Part shown: piece by piece, positions 42,095 to 53,842 of the stretch
Layout of the letters: each line of letters begins with the position of its first letter
Numbering within the stretch: the stretch's first letter is position 1
Origin: Scylla paramamosain
Taxonomy: Eukaryota > Arthropoda > Malacostraca > Decapoda > Portunidae
Length of the DNA stretch: 64,000 bases
Assembly: GCF_035594125.1 (NCBI RefSeq)
Contig: NW_026973668.1
Location: forward strand, 3,604,001 to 3,668,000
Direction: 5' to 3'
The notes under the pieces: generated by a model
What the model was told of the DNA's origin: nothing
Database searches by the model: none
The model's input: the letters and a program-made list of their open reading frames with translations, nothing else
Translations under genes and position numbers: made by a program

Positions 42095-44505
42095 ATGACA
42101 AACATCTCAATAGAAGTCAGAAACCCACCTGAGGAAGAGGCAGTTGAAGGATTCCAGAGGCCATTGTTTGAAAACCCCAGACAACACCAGGAAGCCCCAG
42201 GGATAGAAACCATCATAGAGAAAAACAGAAACAAACAACAAATACCAGCTGTTGAATTGACACAGAAAGGTCTGAGAAAGAAAATTAGTCTATACAGCAA
42301 CTTTAAGGCCCCAGGCATAGACAAGATCCCAAACTTTTGGCTAAAAAAGATCACATCACTGCACCATCACTATGCACTGGCTTTTTACCAGATCACAAAA
42401 AGGAGAAGAGGACTCCCCACAATGGCTAACCACTAGAAGTACCAACCTGCTCCCAAAGACCGGCCAGACTCACTTGCCAAACAAATACAGACCCGTCTGC
42501 TGCCCATCAACAACATACAAGTGGCTGACAGGGGTCATAGCAGATGCAACATATGAACATCTAGACAGTGGGAACTACCTGGAAAAGAATGGAAGATCTG
42601 TATAAGGAATAAATCAGGCACTAAAGACCAATTATTAATCAACAAAACAATCTTAGAGGACTGCAAGAAGAGAAGGAGAAACCTAGGCATGGCATGGATC
42701 AACTGCAAAAAAAGGCATTTGACAGTGTGCTCCACTCATGGATAATGCGGTGCCTGGACCTCCGCAAGGTCCAAAAGACCAGGTGGAAAAATACCATCAC
42801 CCTGAGCCACACAGGGGGACAAACAGTAATCCCACTTGTGAAAATACAGAGAGGAATATTCCAGGGAGACAGCCTCCCACCACTCTTGTTCTGCATCACT
42901 GTAGAACCACTTAGTAAAATATTGAAGAAATATGACATTGGCTATAATTTAAACAAAAGCAGAGGCCAAAAAAACAGCTAGGCTCATCTTCAGGTCATCT
43001 TCATGGATGACCTGAAGATTTATGCAGAATCAGACCAAAAACTCAGTGAACTCGTCAGAGCAGTACATCAGTTCTCCAGGGACATAGTATGGAGTTTGAT
43101 CTGGATAAATGCTCCAAATGCACCATCAGGGCTGGCAAGAAGGTAGCAGCAGAAAACATGTACATTGGTGAACAGGACTGCACTGAACACCTTGCTGTAA
43201 ACTCCACATACAAATATTTGGGAATAGAAAACAATGCCACTCTAGAACACAAAAAGTGAGAGAGAGGATCAACAAAGAATACCTTAATCACCTGAAAAAG
43301 ATCTGCAGGTCAGAACTAACACCAAAAAACAAGATCACTGCCATAAACCAGCTGGCAATACCAGTGGTGACTTGTGGGGCTGGAATAGTGGACTGGCCAC
43401 AAGGAGAGCCAGACAAGTTAGATATCAAGACCAGGAAGATGCTCACCCTACACAAAGTCACTTAAAGGTACCAGTGCATGGACAGGATGTACCTACCCTG
43501 GAGAGAAGGAGGACTGGGCCTGATGGAGATCAACCAGGCATATAGGGCATCCATTTTAAGTATGGGGCAGTACCTGGGGAGCTCTGAGGAGGACACCATG
43601 AAAAAGGCAGCACACCACCACAGTCAGGACCTGTCCCAACACACATCCATTACAAAACTGGTAGAAAACTTTGGAGGAGACCTCTTGGCAAAAAGGAGGT
43701 GATCAAATAACACCAGCAACCAAATTAGCAAGGAGAACTCAAGAGAAAATAGCAAAAGAGAACAGAATCTCAGATCTGAGAGACAAAAGCAACACCGAAG
43801 AGCCAGGAAATTCCAGGAAGAGCTGGAAGAAGATTAGATAAATAAAGAAGGGTCACTATAGTGGCTCAAGAATGGGGAGCTGGGTTTTGATGGAGAGAAT
43901 TATAGTAAGGATACAAGATTAAGGCCTTCCACCCAATGGCTTCAGAAAAATGGCAGGGATCTCACAGAATGACAGATGCAGATTCTGCCATGCAGCAGTC
44001 AAAGAAGTGACCCATCTGGTCTCAGGCTGCCAGACTCTCCTGGCAGACAGTCATTACACGATCCGCCACAACAAAGTCTGCAGATACCTGAACTGGAAAA
44101 TGTGCAGAGAACTAGACATAGAGGCAAAGAAAAACATCTGGGAACATGAACCAGCACCAGTTGTCTCAAACAACAGAGTCACCATCTTCTACAACAAGGA
44201 CATTCCAGCAGGGAGACACACACACACACAAGGTGGGGCAACAAAACCTGATATTGTTATCTGGAACAAAGAAGAGAAAACAGCCAAAATGATAGATGTT
44301 GCAGTCCCCAGTGACTGTGGCCTCAGTAGAGCTGAAAGGAAAAAAATTACAAAATATCAAGACCTAAGAAATGACCCACGAACAACGTGGTCACTGACGG
44401 ACGTCAGTATAACACCAGTGGTGGTGGTGGCAACAGGGCTGATGAAGAAGAACCCGGAGAGCTGCCCTGAGGCAATCCCTGGTCCCCCAAGTGCAGAGTG
44501 AATCA
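42095..44505 (+). mobile_element. R2-superfamily LINE relic with restriction-like endonuclease
   Basis: Reverse-transcriptase remnants run from about 42,230: FKAPGIDKIPNFWLKK, then [39 protein letters not shown] and DSLPPLLFCITV, and a MDDLKIYAE box near 43,005 standing for F/YADD. The C-terminal frame (43,950-44,501, 184 codons) is well preserved. It has a zinc knuckle CRFC...H...C (NDRCRFCHAAVKEVTHLVSG) and a PD-(D/E)xK-type nuclease core (KPDIVIWNKEEKTAKMIDVA). Stops and small deletions break the middle (43,466, 43,700). A short ACAC expansion precedes the nuclease core at 44,216-44,231. Non-functional. Confidence 0.85.
43950..44501 (+). pseudogene. C-terminal zinc knuckle and restriction-like endonuclease of LINE
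   Basis: 184 codons open. CCHC residues lie near residues 10-30, followed by the nuclease signature PD...D.A in KPDIVIWNKEEKTAKMIDVA. In R2-superfamily elements this module cuts the target DNA to prime reverse transcription. The upstream polymerase is broken, so this is part of a dead element. Confidence 0.8.
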
Positions 44506-44529
44506 TTTCAGAGCTTTGAAATATTAGAC

Positions 44530-44638
44530 AAGTGTTTGGACAGGGATGACAGGTGGAAACAGACAGGTGTGTTTTGTACAGGGACTGCCACGTGTAGGCC
44601 TGACGGCTTCCTGCACCAACCCTTGTGTTCTTGTATAT

Positions 44639-44684
<46 letters not shown>

Positions 44685-44790
44685 GCTGCTACTGCTACTG
44701 CTACTACTACTACTACTTCTAGATCAGTACATGAACAGGCATGTTTTGTACAGGGACTGCCATGTGTAGGCCTGCTGGTCAGCCCTCAAC
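44530..44790. repeat. Dispersed repeat pair around (CTA)n
   Basis: TTTTGTACAGGGACTGCCA(C/T)GTGTAGGCCTG occurs at 44,572-44,601 and 44,741-44,771 on either side of a (CTA)n/(CTG) run (44,638-44,716). From 44,791 to 45,214 nothing is recognised. Confidence 0.85.
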
Positions 44791-45214
44791 ATTACACAGG
44801 CTAGTAAGTGCAGCATCTCTTCCAGTTCATCCTTTCTTTCCTGTGAATAATGCAGAGATTTCACACATTGCTTTAAGTGCTGACAATTGTTGACTGTTGC
44901 TGTGAAAGGGTTGACAGGTTAATGATCCTGGGAGGCAAAGAAAACTGGTGGTCTTTGGTCAATGGCCTTGGTGTTGTGATGGTCTGCTGCCTTCATCACT
45001 TTTCACCACAACAGGCAGAGGGAGTGAGAGTGCAGGGGAGAGGGAGAGGGAGAGAGGAAGGTGTGAGAGGTAAGACAAATGTGGAGAGAGAGTATACTTA
45101 ATATTGCATCTCTTGCTATGCAAAGCTGGATAAGAGTGTTGAAGCCTCCCTCCTGAAAGAGTTCAAGTCAAAGGCAGGGGAAAACACAGCAACAAGCAGG
45201 GGAGTTCAAGAGTG

Positions 45215-45615
45215 TGCCAGTGAAGGGGATGAAAGACTGAGAATATTGGTTAACTCTTGCATTGGAGAGGTGGACAGAATAGTGGTGGAAGATTGAGAAT
45301 ACTGGTTAACTTTTGCATTAGGGAGGTGGACAGAATAGTAGTGAAAGATTGAGAATTGCATTGGGGAAGTGGACAGAATAGTGGTGAAAGACTGATAATA
45401 CTGGCTAACTCTCACATTAGGGAGGTGGACAGAATAGTAGTGAAAGATTGAGAATACTGGTTAACTCTTGCATTAGGGAGGTGGACAGAACAGTGATGAA
45501 AGATTGAGAATACTGATTAACTCTTGTAATAGGGATGGACAGAATAGTGGTAAAAGATTGAGAATACTGGTTAATTCTTGCATTAGGGAGGTGGGCAGAA
45601 TAGTGGTGGGAGTGA
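45215..45615. repeat. LINE-derived minisatellite, unit about 56 bp (array 1)
   Basis: About seven copies of a unit containing GAGAATACTGGTTAACTCTT then GCATTAGGGAGGTGGACAGA. The reverse complement matches the 3' coding part of family J LINE (33,066-33,110 here, encoding roughly NARVNQYSQSF). Unit ends share TATTCT, a possible slippage microhomology. The minus frames here are repeats of this LINE peptide. Confidence 0.88.
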
Positions 45616-46727
45616 AAAAGTCTTACCAAATTGTACTGACAACCTCTGAGCAAAGAGGAGCAGCAAGGAGTATCTAAAGTTTAATGAAAGCCTCACAAAG
45701 TGTTGGCTGGATCTGCCCCCAAGCTTGATAAAGTTAGTTTTAACAGAGACGGGAATTGGAATTGGTTCCCAGACAGAGTGGTGGGTGACTGGAATAGACT
45801 CAGTAGTCAGGCTGTCACTCCCTTTGAAATGCCAAAATTTTACTTTTTCCACCAGTAGAACTAATACGTAGATGGTGAATAGGCTTAAAATACAAATAAA
45901 ACACAAGAAAATATAAGCAAAAATAAAACTAAGTATAATACTAGATATGTTATGATAATGATGAAAATAACAAATGAATTTCTTTGTTATTTGTTATTAC
46001 TTGAATGAAATCAATTTGATATGTTAGGTTGAGTATTTTCTGCTCCTTTCAAAATTGAGGTTTTACTATTTGACAACTTTCCCTTAAATAGCCACTATGA
46101 GACACCTCTTATTCTGAAGCCACGTCTGAACATTATATTGGGGTGATGGGGTGAGGCGAGACAGGGTAGGATGTTGGGGTGAGGTAGTATGGGGTTAATT
46201 CTTATAAACTCTTTCTTTCATATAAATGCTTATGAAAATTTTAGATTTTTTTCTTATCCTATCATATCCTTTCTTCCTCCTTCTTTCTACATTTCCTTTG
46301 TCTTCCCTCTTTTATTGTTCCTTCCTCCTTCTTTCTATAGTAACTGCAGAAAAAAAAACAGACACAAGTGGCACAGAGCAAATAGGTATGAATGGGCTAG
46401 ATTAGGAGACTACTTGTATTCAGTATTTTGTATTTTGTATTGTAGCAGGTGTCTAAGGGGCTGATGTTTGATGGACGAGGAAGCTAATGAATTTGGTTGG
46501 CGCCACACTGGAATGATGATCATCACTGAGCATCACCCTATGCCAGTCCTCTGCAATGCAAAATACATAATTAGTCTGCAGTCCAGTGGTTGTGTTAGAT
46601 GACAAAATCCAACCAAGCCCGGAGCATCCTGCAGGTCAGGAGGGGTGCTCCAGTGGCGGAGTGTTGTGGGAGGTGGAAGCTCCAGCAGGTGCTTCTGCCA
46701 GCACTCCTGAATAGTGCGAATACCAAC
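45616..46727. other. Unassigned DNA between the two LINE-derived arrays
   Basis: A plus-strand stretch at 45,730-45,850 (NWNWFPDRVVGDWNRLSSQA) resembles the C-terminus of CR1-type LINEs. A pyrimidine-rich segment at 46,195-46,345 resembles 47,305-47,460, suggesting a larger duplication that also copied the array. No gene seen. Confidence 0.5.
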
Positions 46728-47290
46728 ACAAAAGACTGAGAATACTGGTTAATACTTGCATTAAAGAGGTGAACAGAATAATGGTGAAAGATTGAGAATA
46801 CTGGTTAACTCTTGCATTAGGGAGTGGACAGAATAGTGGTGAAAGATTGAAAATACTGGTTAATTCTTGCATTAGGGAGGTGGACAGAATAGTGGTGAAA
46901 GATTGAGAATACTGATTAACTCTTGCATTACGGAGGTGGACAGAATAGTGGTGAAAGATTGAGAATACTGGTTAACTCTTGCATTACGGAGGTGGACAGA
47001 ATAGTGGTGAAAGATTGAAAATACTGGTTAATTCTTGCATTAATGAATGGACAGAATAGTGGTGAAAGATTGAAAATACTGGTTAATTCTTGCATTAGTG
47101 AGTGGACAGAATAGTGGTGAAAGATTGAAAATACTGGTTAATTCTTGCATTAGGGAGGTGGACAGAATAGTGGTGAAAGATTGAGAATACTGGTTAACTC
47201 TCGCATTAGGGAGTGGACAGAATAGTGGTAAAAGATTGAGAATACTGGTGAAGTTTTGCATTAGGGAGGTGGACAGAATAGTGGTGAAAA
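46728..47290. repeat. LINE-derived minisatellite (array 2)
   Basis: About ten copies of the same 54-56 bp unit as 45,215-45,615, with slightly different variants (GATTGAAAATACTGG; TGAGTGGACAGAATAG lacking GG). Separate variant sets imply independent expansion after duplication. Confidence 0.88.
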
Positions 47291-47930
47291 AGAGGATGAT
47301 GGACTTAATTCTTTCTTTTTTTATAAATGTTTATGATAATTTTAAACATTCCTCCTCGTTTATTCCTTCCCTTCTTCCTACACTACTCTATTCTTCCTTC
47401 TCCCTTCCTTTCTACATTTCCTTCGTCTTCTCTCCTTTATTGTTCGTTTCCCCTTTCAACATTTCCTTCTGCTTCTTCCCTTTTCTTTTTCTTCCTCCTT
47501 TCATTTATTCATTATTTTTTCGCGCCTTCATTAAAGGGTTAAATGGCTTTCAATAGCTTATTGTTTGAATGAGGCGGTGTTGTTATTCTCGAACTCCAAA
47601 CCAACCAACGTCAGTATTTATAAAATGAGGAATCGTGTTTTCTATTAAAATATTCTGCACCTAAAGAGATTTATTATTATTATTATTTATTATTTTTTTA
47701 CGCATACGATATTAATTCACAAGCGTTTTCAGTCGGTATGTAATAAGATTGCCAGAGGCCACCCCATGAAATTATTTTTGGAATCATTACTACACTTCTA
47801 ATATTTCTTTAAATTATACTTAATTATTAATACCTAAATATAAGACGTTAATTGTATGGCTTAAAATATATATTAGTCTTTCCGTTCAGTGAAGGATTGA
47901 GTCACTTTGAGTGTGTCTTTTCAACGGTGG
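47291..47930. other. No gene seen
   Basis: Pyrimidine-rich segment (47,305-47,520), then AT-rich sequence with a short TTATTA run near 47,670. Nothing is recognised. Confidence 0.55.
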
Positions 47931-48785
47931 AGGGATGGCCCAGATGAGATGAATGACAGAATCAGCAGGGAGGCGGTGGAGAAATGTCTGGAAAGACAGA
48001 AGAAATGGGAAGGCAGCAGAACCAGACGAGGTACCTTACGAGATATACAAGAATGGAGTGGAAGATGTGATTGATAGTTGAAACAGGCACAAGTATACAA
48101 GTGTTTAGGAATGTGGGTGAGTCCGAACGGGTGTGAAAAGGCAAAGAATGGAAAGAGGAGGTCGACTGGTAAGCGCAGGAAGGATGAGCGAGTAAGTGTA
48201 ACATGGTGAGGGAAGTGTGGAAGAGTGTGGCTGTGCCGAGTATAATGTATGGTATGAGTGTGATTGCTTGGAACAAAAGTGAAATTGATAAGTTAGAAGT
48301 GGGGCAGAATAGAGTAGCAAGGATGGCACTGAGTGCACCGAGGTACTGTAGACAGAAGTGAAATGTGTGGGACTGAATTAATGGAAGAACAAGATGGAAG
48401 GAAAGAGCTCCGTGGAATGGTACAAGGAGAAAGAGGCCCCGATGTATGAAAGGTGGTATGAGGGAAGCCTGGATGGTGATCTCTTCCGAGCGAGGCCACA
48501 GTGTATGGATGTGAATGCAAGGAATTACAGATGGTCTGAGTCCCGCAGCAAAGTGTGCCAGATGTGTGACACGGGAGAGGATGGGACGGTGTTTGTGGTG
48601 CTGGATGATGCAAGTGATTCTGACTGAGTTAGGGCGTAATATGAATGAAAGAGTGGAGAAGACAGAAAGGGAGTGAATGGTGGTGCTGCTGAGACTGTCT
48701 GGAGAAACCAATGAAAGGATGATTGAGGCTGTGGAGGAGTTTCTAGAGAGAATGTGGCGTGTCAGATGCAGGGACAATTAATTTG
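47930..48785 (+). mobile_element. Degenerate LINE 3' half with C-terminal Cys motif
   Basis: Plus-strand remnants in broken frames: DEMNDRISREAVEKCL, YKCLGMWVSPNGCEKAKN and SIMYGMSVIAWNKSEIDKLE-like (48,240-48,300). They end with SSVEWYKEKEAPMYERWYEG and NYRWSESRSKVCQMCDTGED (48,394-48,627). The His/Cys half of the final zinc motif is lost. A 271-codon minus frame over this block is only its antisense. The element ends in a T-rich run near 48,788. Confidence 0.8.
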
Positions 48786-49451
48786 TTTTTTTTTTTTTTT
48801 CTTTCTACGAGTTGCCGATCCAAAGGCATGGCTGAGGAGCATGGAGCTATAATATACATCAATGCCCGGGAGTGATCCCGAGCCCGGTCCTGTAGCGACA
48901 TTATCAAGATCAAGATCACTGGCGCCAAAAGTCCCTGTTTATGGTCACTGGTGGAGGGATCAGAGGCGGCGTCCGCGTGGTGCTGTGGTCAGTGGTCAGG
49001 GCACGCCGAGTGTGCGGCAGATTGCGCCTGTGTTTGAGCTGGCCTGGGTCATCTGTGGCCACCTGGTCACCTGTCTACTCTGTGTCTGGTGGAGGGAACA
49101 GAGGCGGCGTCCGCGTGGTGCTGTGGTCAGTGGTCAGGTCACGCCGAGTGTGCGGCAGATTGCGCCTGTGTTTGAGCTGGCCTGGGTCACCTGTAGCCAC
49201 CTGGCGGAGTGGCAGTGCCTCCCTGGCCTCACCTGAGGGCGTGCAGGTAATGGTGGGCGGGGAACAAGTCAATGTCAGGAGCGAGTGACTGAGGTGCTGG
49301 TCACCGTCATTCTTGTTGTGGATTGTTTGTTTGTTTGTTGATTTCTTTTATCCCCAAGGCATGGTGGTGCCGTCTGGCTGTCTGCTGGTGCTGCCTGCCT
49401 GGTGAAGTGTTCCCTGGGGAATACACTGCTGCGCTAGGTTGTTAGGTTGCG

Positions 49452-49628
49452 TGGCACTAGTGTCGACGTGCGGTCCCCGGCTAGGCTAGGCCGCCTCCGT
49501 CAGGTCGAGAGAGAGTAGTAGTATCCTCGTCTGATCTGGTAACACTGCACAGAAAATACACAACTGGGAACTCTGACCTACCGGATTCGGCCTAGCCAGC
49601 CGGGGACCCCACGTCCACACTAGTGCCA
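49452..49628. mobile_element. Foldback (MITE-like) element, copy 1
   Basis: Arms of about 41 bp (49,452-49,493 and 49,588-49,628), beginning TGGCACTAGTGT and ending ACACTAGTGCCA, pair with about three mismatches and one gap. The total length of 177 bp with no coding capacity fits a small foldback transposon. The same element is in copy 2 at 57,063-57,239. Confidence 0.75.
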
Positions 49629-49649
49629 GCTGTTTGGTGTTAGTTGTCA

Positions 49650-49760
49650 AGGTAGGTTTGGTTATTTTGTTAGGTTTGGTTAGGGTTAGTTAGGTTAGTA
49701 AGTTAGGCTTGCCTATGTTATGGTAAGTCAGGTTAAGTTTAGGTTAGGTTAGGTTCTTTT
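49650..49760. repeat. TTAGG-like interstitial runs
   Basis: Includes TTTAGGTTAGGTTAGGTT (three perfect TTAGG units, the arthropod telomere repeat) plus degenerate GTTAGTTAGG and AGTTAGG forms. The counterpart is at about 57,265-57,350. Too short and degenerate to be a true telomere relic with certainty. Confidence 0.5.
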
Positions 49761-50133
49761 TTGACAAAATTTCGCTGTCAATTGTGGCAGAAATGCATGA
49801 CAACAGTTTTTTTCTTTTTTTGTTTTATTTTTGTTATTTTATTTGTTTGTTTTCCAGCAGGACAGCAGTGGTGAGAGAGCAAGACCCAACCAGCAAATTC
49901 CCCATCCATTCTGCCCCAGAGACCCTCAGGTCAGTGGCCAGCAAGTCCTCCCGCCCATTCTGCTCCAGAGCCCCTCAGGTCAGTGACTGGCTGCTCAGAG
50001 AGCTGCACCACTACTGTCAACACTTGCTTCTTTGTCACAAGTTACCACCAACAAAAACTGATTGGCTTACTCTTTGCAAAGAGGCATTTTTTTTTTTTAC
50101 TTTATTTATATATTTATTTATTTTTATTTTATT

Positions 50134-50138
<5 letters not shown>

Positions 50139-50216
<78 letters not shown>
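50139..50216. repeat. (CT)n microsatellite
   Basis: About 38 CT units; equivalent to 57,757-57,832 in the second copy. Confidence 0.97.
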
Positions 50217-50218
<2 letters not shown>

Positions 50219-50457
50219 CAAAAGTTCTTTGAAGGAAAATGTTTGTAAAGCTTTGCGTGTTGTGCTGGATTCTTGGTGAGGCAGTGACAGGAGTGGTGCA
50301 GTGCCTGGTGACAAAAATAATGAGTTAAGTAAGAAGTACTAGCACAGGGCACAAGTGAGAGAGTGGGCATTGTTAGTCGACACCTGAGACCAGGCCAGAC
50401 CATGACCTGGTCTGGTCTGCGGACACCAGTTTGTTGCATTTTTCACCCCTGCATGTC

Positions 50458-50850
50458 TTTAGCAGCACACCACTAGCTGACCGCCTGGCCACTGTGGTGG
50501 TTTAGCAGCACACCACTAACTGACAGCCTGGCCACTGTGGTGGTTTAGCAGCACACCACTAACTGACAGTCTGGCCACTGTGGTGGTTTAGCAGCACACC
50601 ACTAACTGACAGTCTGGCCACTGTGGTGGTTTAGCAGCACACCACTAGCTGACAGCCTGGCCACTGTGGTGGTTTAGCAGCACACCACTAACTGACAGCC
50701 TGGCCACTGTGGTGGTTCAGCAGCACACCACTAACTGACAGTCTGGCCACTGTGGTGGTTTAGCAGCACACCACTAGCTGACAGCCTGGCCACTGTGGTG
50801 GTTTAGCAGCACACCACTAGCTGACAGCCTGGCCACTGTGGTGGTTTATC
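50458..50850. repeat. 43-bp minisatellite, about 9 copies
   Basis: The unit contains TTTAGCAGCACACCACTAGC and CTGGCCACTGTGGTGG. Copies differ mainly at CTAGC/CTAAC and CAGCC/CAGTC. The equivalent array in copy 2 is at 58,060-58,448. Confidence 0.95.
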
Positions 50851-52014
50851 AGCACAGTAACACCCTGACCACAGGCCACTGCCTCCCTGTTTTGTGTTTG
50901 TGGTGCTGGATGATGCAAGTGATTCTGACTGAGTTAGGGTATAATATGAATGAAAGAGTGGAGAAGACAGAAAGGGAGTGAATGATGGTGCTGCTGGGAC
51001 TGTTTGGAGAAACCAATGAAAGGATGATTGAGGCTGTGGAGGAGTTTCTAGAGAGAATGTGGCGTGTCAGATGCAGGGACAATTAATTTCTGCTTGTTTT
51101 TTTTTTTTTTTTTTTTTTTTTTTTCCTCTACGAGTTGCCGATCCAAAGGCATGGCTCAGGAGCATGGAGCTATAATATACATCAATGCCCGGGAGTGATC
51201 CCGAGCCACCTGTAGCGACATTATCAAGATCAAGATCACTGGCGCCAAAAGTCCCTGTTTATGGTCACTGGTGGAGGGATCAGAGGCGGCGTCGCCGTGG
51301 TGCTGTGGTCAGTGGTCAGGGCACGCCGAGTGTGCGGCAGATTGCGCCTGTGTTTGAGCTGGCCTGGGTCATTTGTGGCCACCTGGTCACCTGTCTACTC
51401 TGTGTCTAGTGGAGGGAACAGAGGCGGCGTCCGCGTGGTGCTATGGTCAGTGGTCAGGGCCCACTGAGTGGGCGGTAGATTGCGTCTGTGTTTGAGCTGG
51501 CCTGGGTCACCTGTGGCCACCTGGCGGGCTTCACCCCCAACTCGGACCATCGCCAACTCGGACCATCACCAACTCGGCCCTGGTCTATACTAACTCAGAC
51601 CACGATAACCAACTCGGACCACTATATGCCAACTCGGACCACCAACTTGGACCATGTTTAAAAGTTAAATGATAATTCAGCAGCTTAAAATTGACTTTAA
51701 TTTCACGATAAAATACAATTAAAATTATGCTCTAAAAACATGCAAAAGTCAGTAAAATACAATTAAAATTATACTCTAAAAACATGCAAAAGTCAGTAAA
51801 ATACAATAAAAATTATACTCAAAAAACATGCATAAGTCAGTTTAAAAATAAAACTCAAGTATTTCATGAAAAATCAAGTCATTACATATTCACAGCAATA
51901 TGATGAGAGGCAGCATGCAAAAGTCAGTAAAATACAATTAAAATTGTAGTCTAAAAACATGCAAAAGTCAATTTTAAAAAATAAAACTAGAGTATTTCAT
52001 GAAAAATCAAGTCA

Positions 52015-53842
52015 TTACATATTCACAGCAATATGATGAGAGGCAACTTTCAGTAAGCTTTTTGCTGTTTTAGTGCCCAGAGAAAATTCCTCCCAAAGCA
52101 TGGCTAGTCGTCCATGTTGTTTTGTATATTTATTTTTTTGGTGACCCAACACCTTTCTATCATTTATAAACTTTACATGAGGCATTACAAGTCTAGCCTC
52201 TGTGTGTAGCAGGGTTATTAAAGTATAGAAGTTCAGTTGGCCTTTATGTGCTTTCATATTAAGTCTGTAATGCCATCCTTCAACGTCATTGTTAGTTCTT
52301 ACACTTCGATCAAATACACACCAAACTTTGGGAGGCCACATTTCTGATGTAATCCATGTACTGTTTATGTACTCTAAAAGATCTAAGAGTGGTTGTGACC
52401 CAGCTGCTTTCCTATAGAATCTTATAAAAAGTCCTTCTATGTGATCATCAGGTACATACAGCAGAGAAAGCAGTTGTCTTACAAATTTGTAGGTTTTGCT
52501 ATCATGTGTGTAAGCAGACTGGAGGCCAAGAACTTGCGCCTTCCTCCAAACTGCTTGTCCCCAGTGAAATGCACAACCACGCATAACTACATGTGGGAAA
52601 ACTTCTGGAATAGCACGCCAAATACTTTGTTCAAAATCAAGGATAACTTCTTTTACTTTTAATTGTCCATCTAAAATTTCTTTGAGTTTATAATCTTTAC
52701 ATCTCTTACCCGACATTAACACAAACAACAGAGGCGTTTGTTTTACGTTACCATCGCACTTCATAAATGCGTGAATACTAAAAAGCTGGGTAAAGGGTCG
52801 CCTCACTACTTTAAAAGTTCCATGAACATACCAGTTTCTTGCTTTAGCAAGTAACTGAAGCTGTTCTTGTGTTGCAAACAATAGGTGGCGTCTGTCCACT
52901 ATACTTATATCTGATTTAAGAAAGTTAGGTGGAATGTGCTCCTCACTAATACAAAAAGTTAGGTCACTGGGCTCAGCAGGTCTGTTAGCTCGCCGCTTCC
53001 TGTTTGCTTGGCGAGCTAGATTCACCGGTGCAGGTAGCGAAGCAGTAGGCTTTGTTGGATCAACGTGTTCAAGAAGCACTTCCTCCACGATTTCTAAAGC
53101 TGGGCGAAATACATCTTCCATTGCTTTGTCTTTAATTAACTTTGACACCATGCTTGTAGTCAAAGGGCATGCTTCCGGTGGGTGTGAATGTTCATTGGCT
53201 CCTCTGATAAACACTCCGTTCACTTCCTTTACTATCATGTTACAGGTAACCTTTTTATTACGCACTGCACAGCGACAATGAACACCAACATTTGTTTTTC
53301 TTTTAAATGTGTATGAAAATCCTAGACTGTCCACAAGTTTCTGCTTGCCCCTTTGTGAAGATGCACATATTTTTTCATACGTTATAATAGGTGGATGAGC
53401 CTCAGAGCAGTCCAAAGTGTCGTTGTCCAAGGTGTCTTTCGTCTAGATAAGTTTCAGAATTTATATCATCCACTAACGCCTGGGTCGGAGTAGGTAGATG
53501 ATCCTCAGGGCAGTCATGTACAGCGATGTCTTGTACAGAAGAGCAAGTTGTGCAGCTCCAATTCACGTCAAGACCCTCCCTTACAGCTCTTCTATAGTCC
53601 TCCCTTGAAATCCCAGTCTTACAGGTTCTGTGTTGCCACGATTTACATCCATCACACAACAATGCCTCCTGTAAAAAATCATATTCCGAGGTTCATGTCG
53701 ATATTTTAGTGTACACTAGATATAATCAGTATTACAGAAAACTGTTCAACATATAGTTACAATAAATTCAATTAACAATTAAATCCTGTAGTCTCACCTG
53801 TCGAGGACGCACTACATTTTTGCACACCAAACACTTGTCCAT
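52015..53842 (-). pseudogene. MULE transposase with PHD-like and FLYWCH-type zinc fingers
   Basis: Exon 1 (53,798-53,842) encodes MDKCLVCKNVVRPRQ and ends at CAG|GTGAG. Exon 2 begins at 53,668 after TTTTTTACAG, in phase. The N-terminus forms a PHD-like C-x2-C ... LLCDGC..W.H..C module. After an acidic linker comes a FLYWCH-type finger (GFSYTFKRKTNVGVHCRC ... CNMIV ... NEHSH). The MULE core then follows: WYVHGTFKVVRRPFTQLFSI, VILDFEQSIWRAIPEVFP, a CAFHWGQAVWRK stretch and NNDVEGWHYRLN. Two defects are visible: exon 2 frame ends just past 53,440, where the frame shifts by one base (53,434-53,440), and the first catalytic Asp, expected before GTFK, is His. About 569 codons overall. Transposase inactive by inference. 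Confidence 0.85.

Larger units (their letters stand above)
48590..50888. repeat. Segmental duplication unit, copy 1 (2.3 kb)
   Basis: Contains, in order, the LINE tail, a T run, a two-copy repeat of about 140 bp (48,945-49,205; GGCGGCGTCCGCGTGGTGCT), a foldback element (49,452-49,628), TTAGG-like runs, (CT)n and a 43-bp minisatellite. The next copy starts at 50,889, where TGTTTGTGGTGCTGGATGATGC recurs. The tandem junction falls at CTCCCTG/TTTTGTG. Confidence 0.92.

Noticed and set aside
47962..48777. 271-codon minus-strand frame
   Set aside because: Lies exactly antisense to LINE coding remnants (WYKEKEAPMYERWY on the plus strand) and has low-complexity composition.
49650..49760. True telomere relic
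   Set aside because: Only three perfect TTAGG units with degenerate neighbours; reported only as a telomere-like run.
51185..51467. Frames reading WWRDQRRRPRGAVVSGQ in the duplicated 140-bp repeats
   Set aside because: Frames change between copies and units without conservation; repeat-derived.
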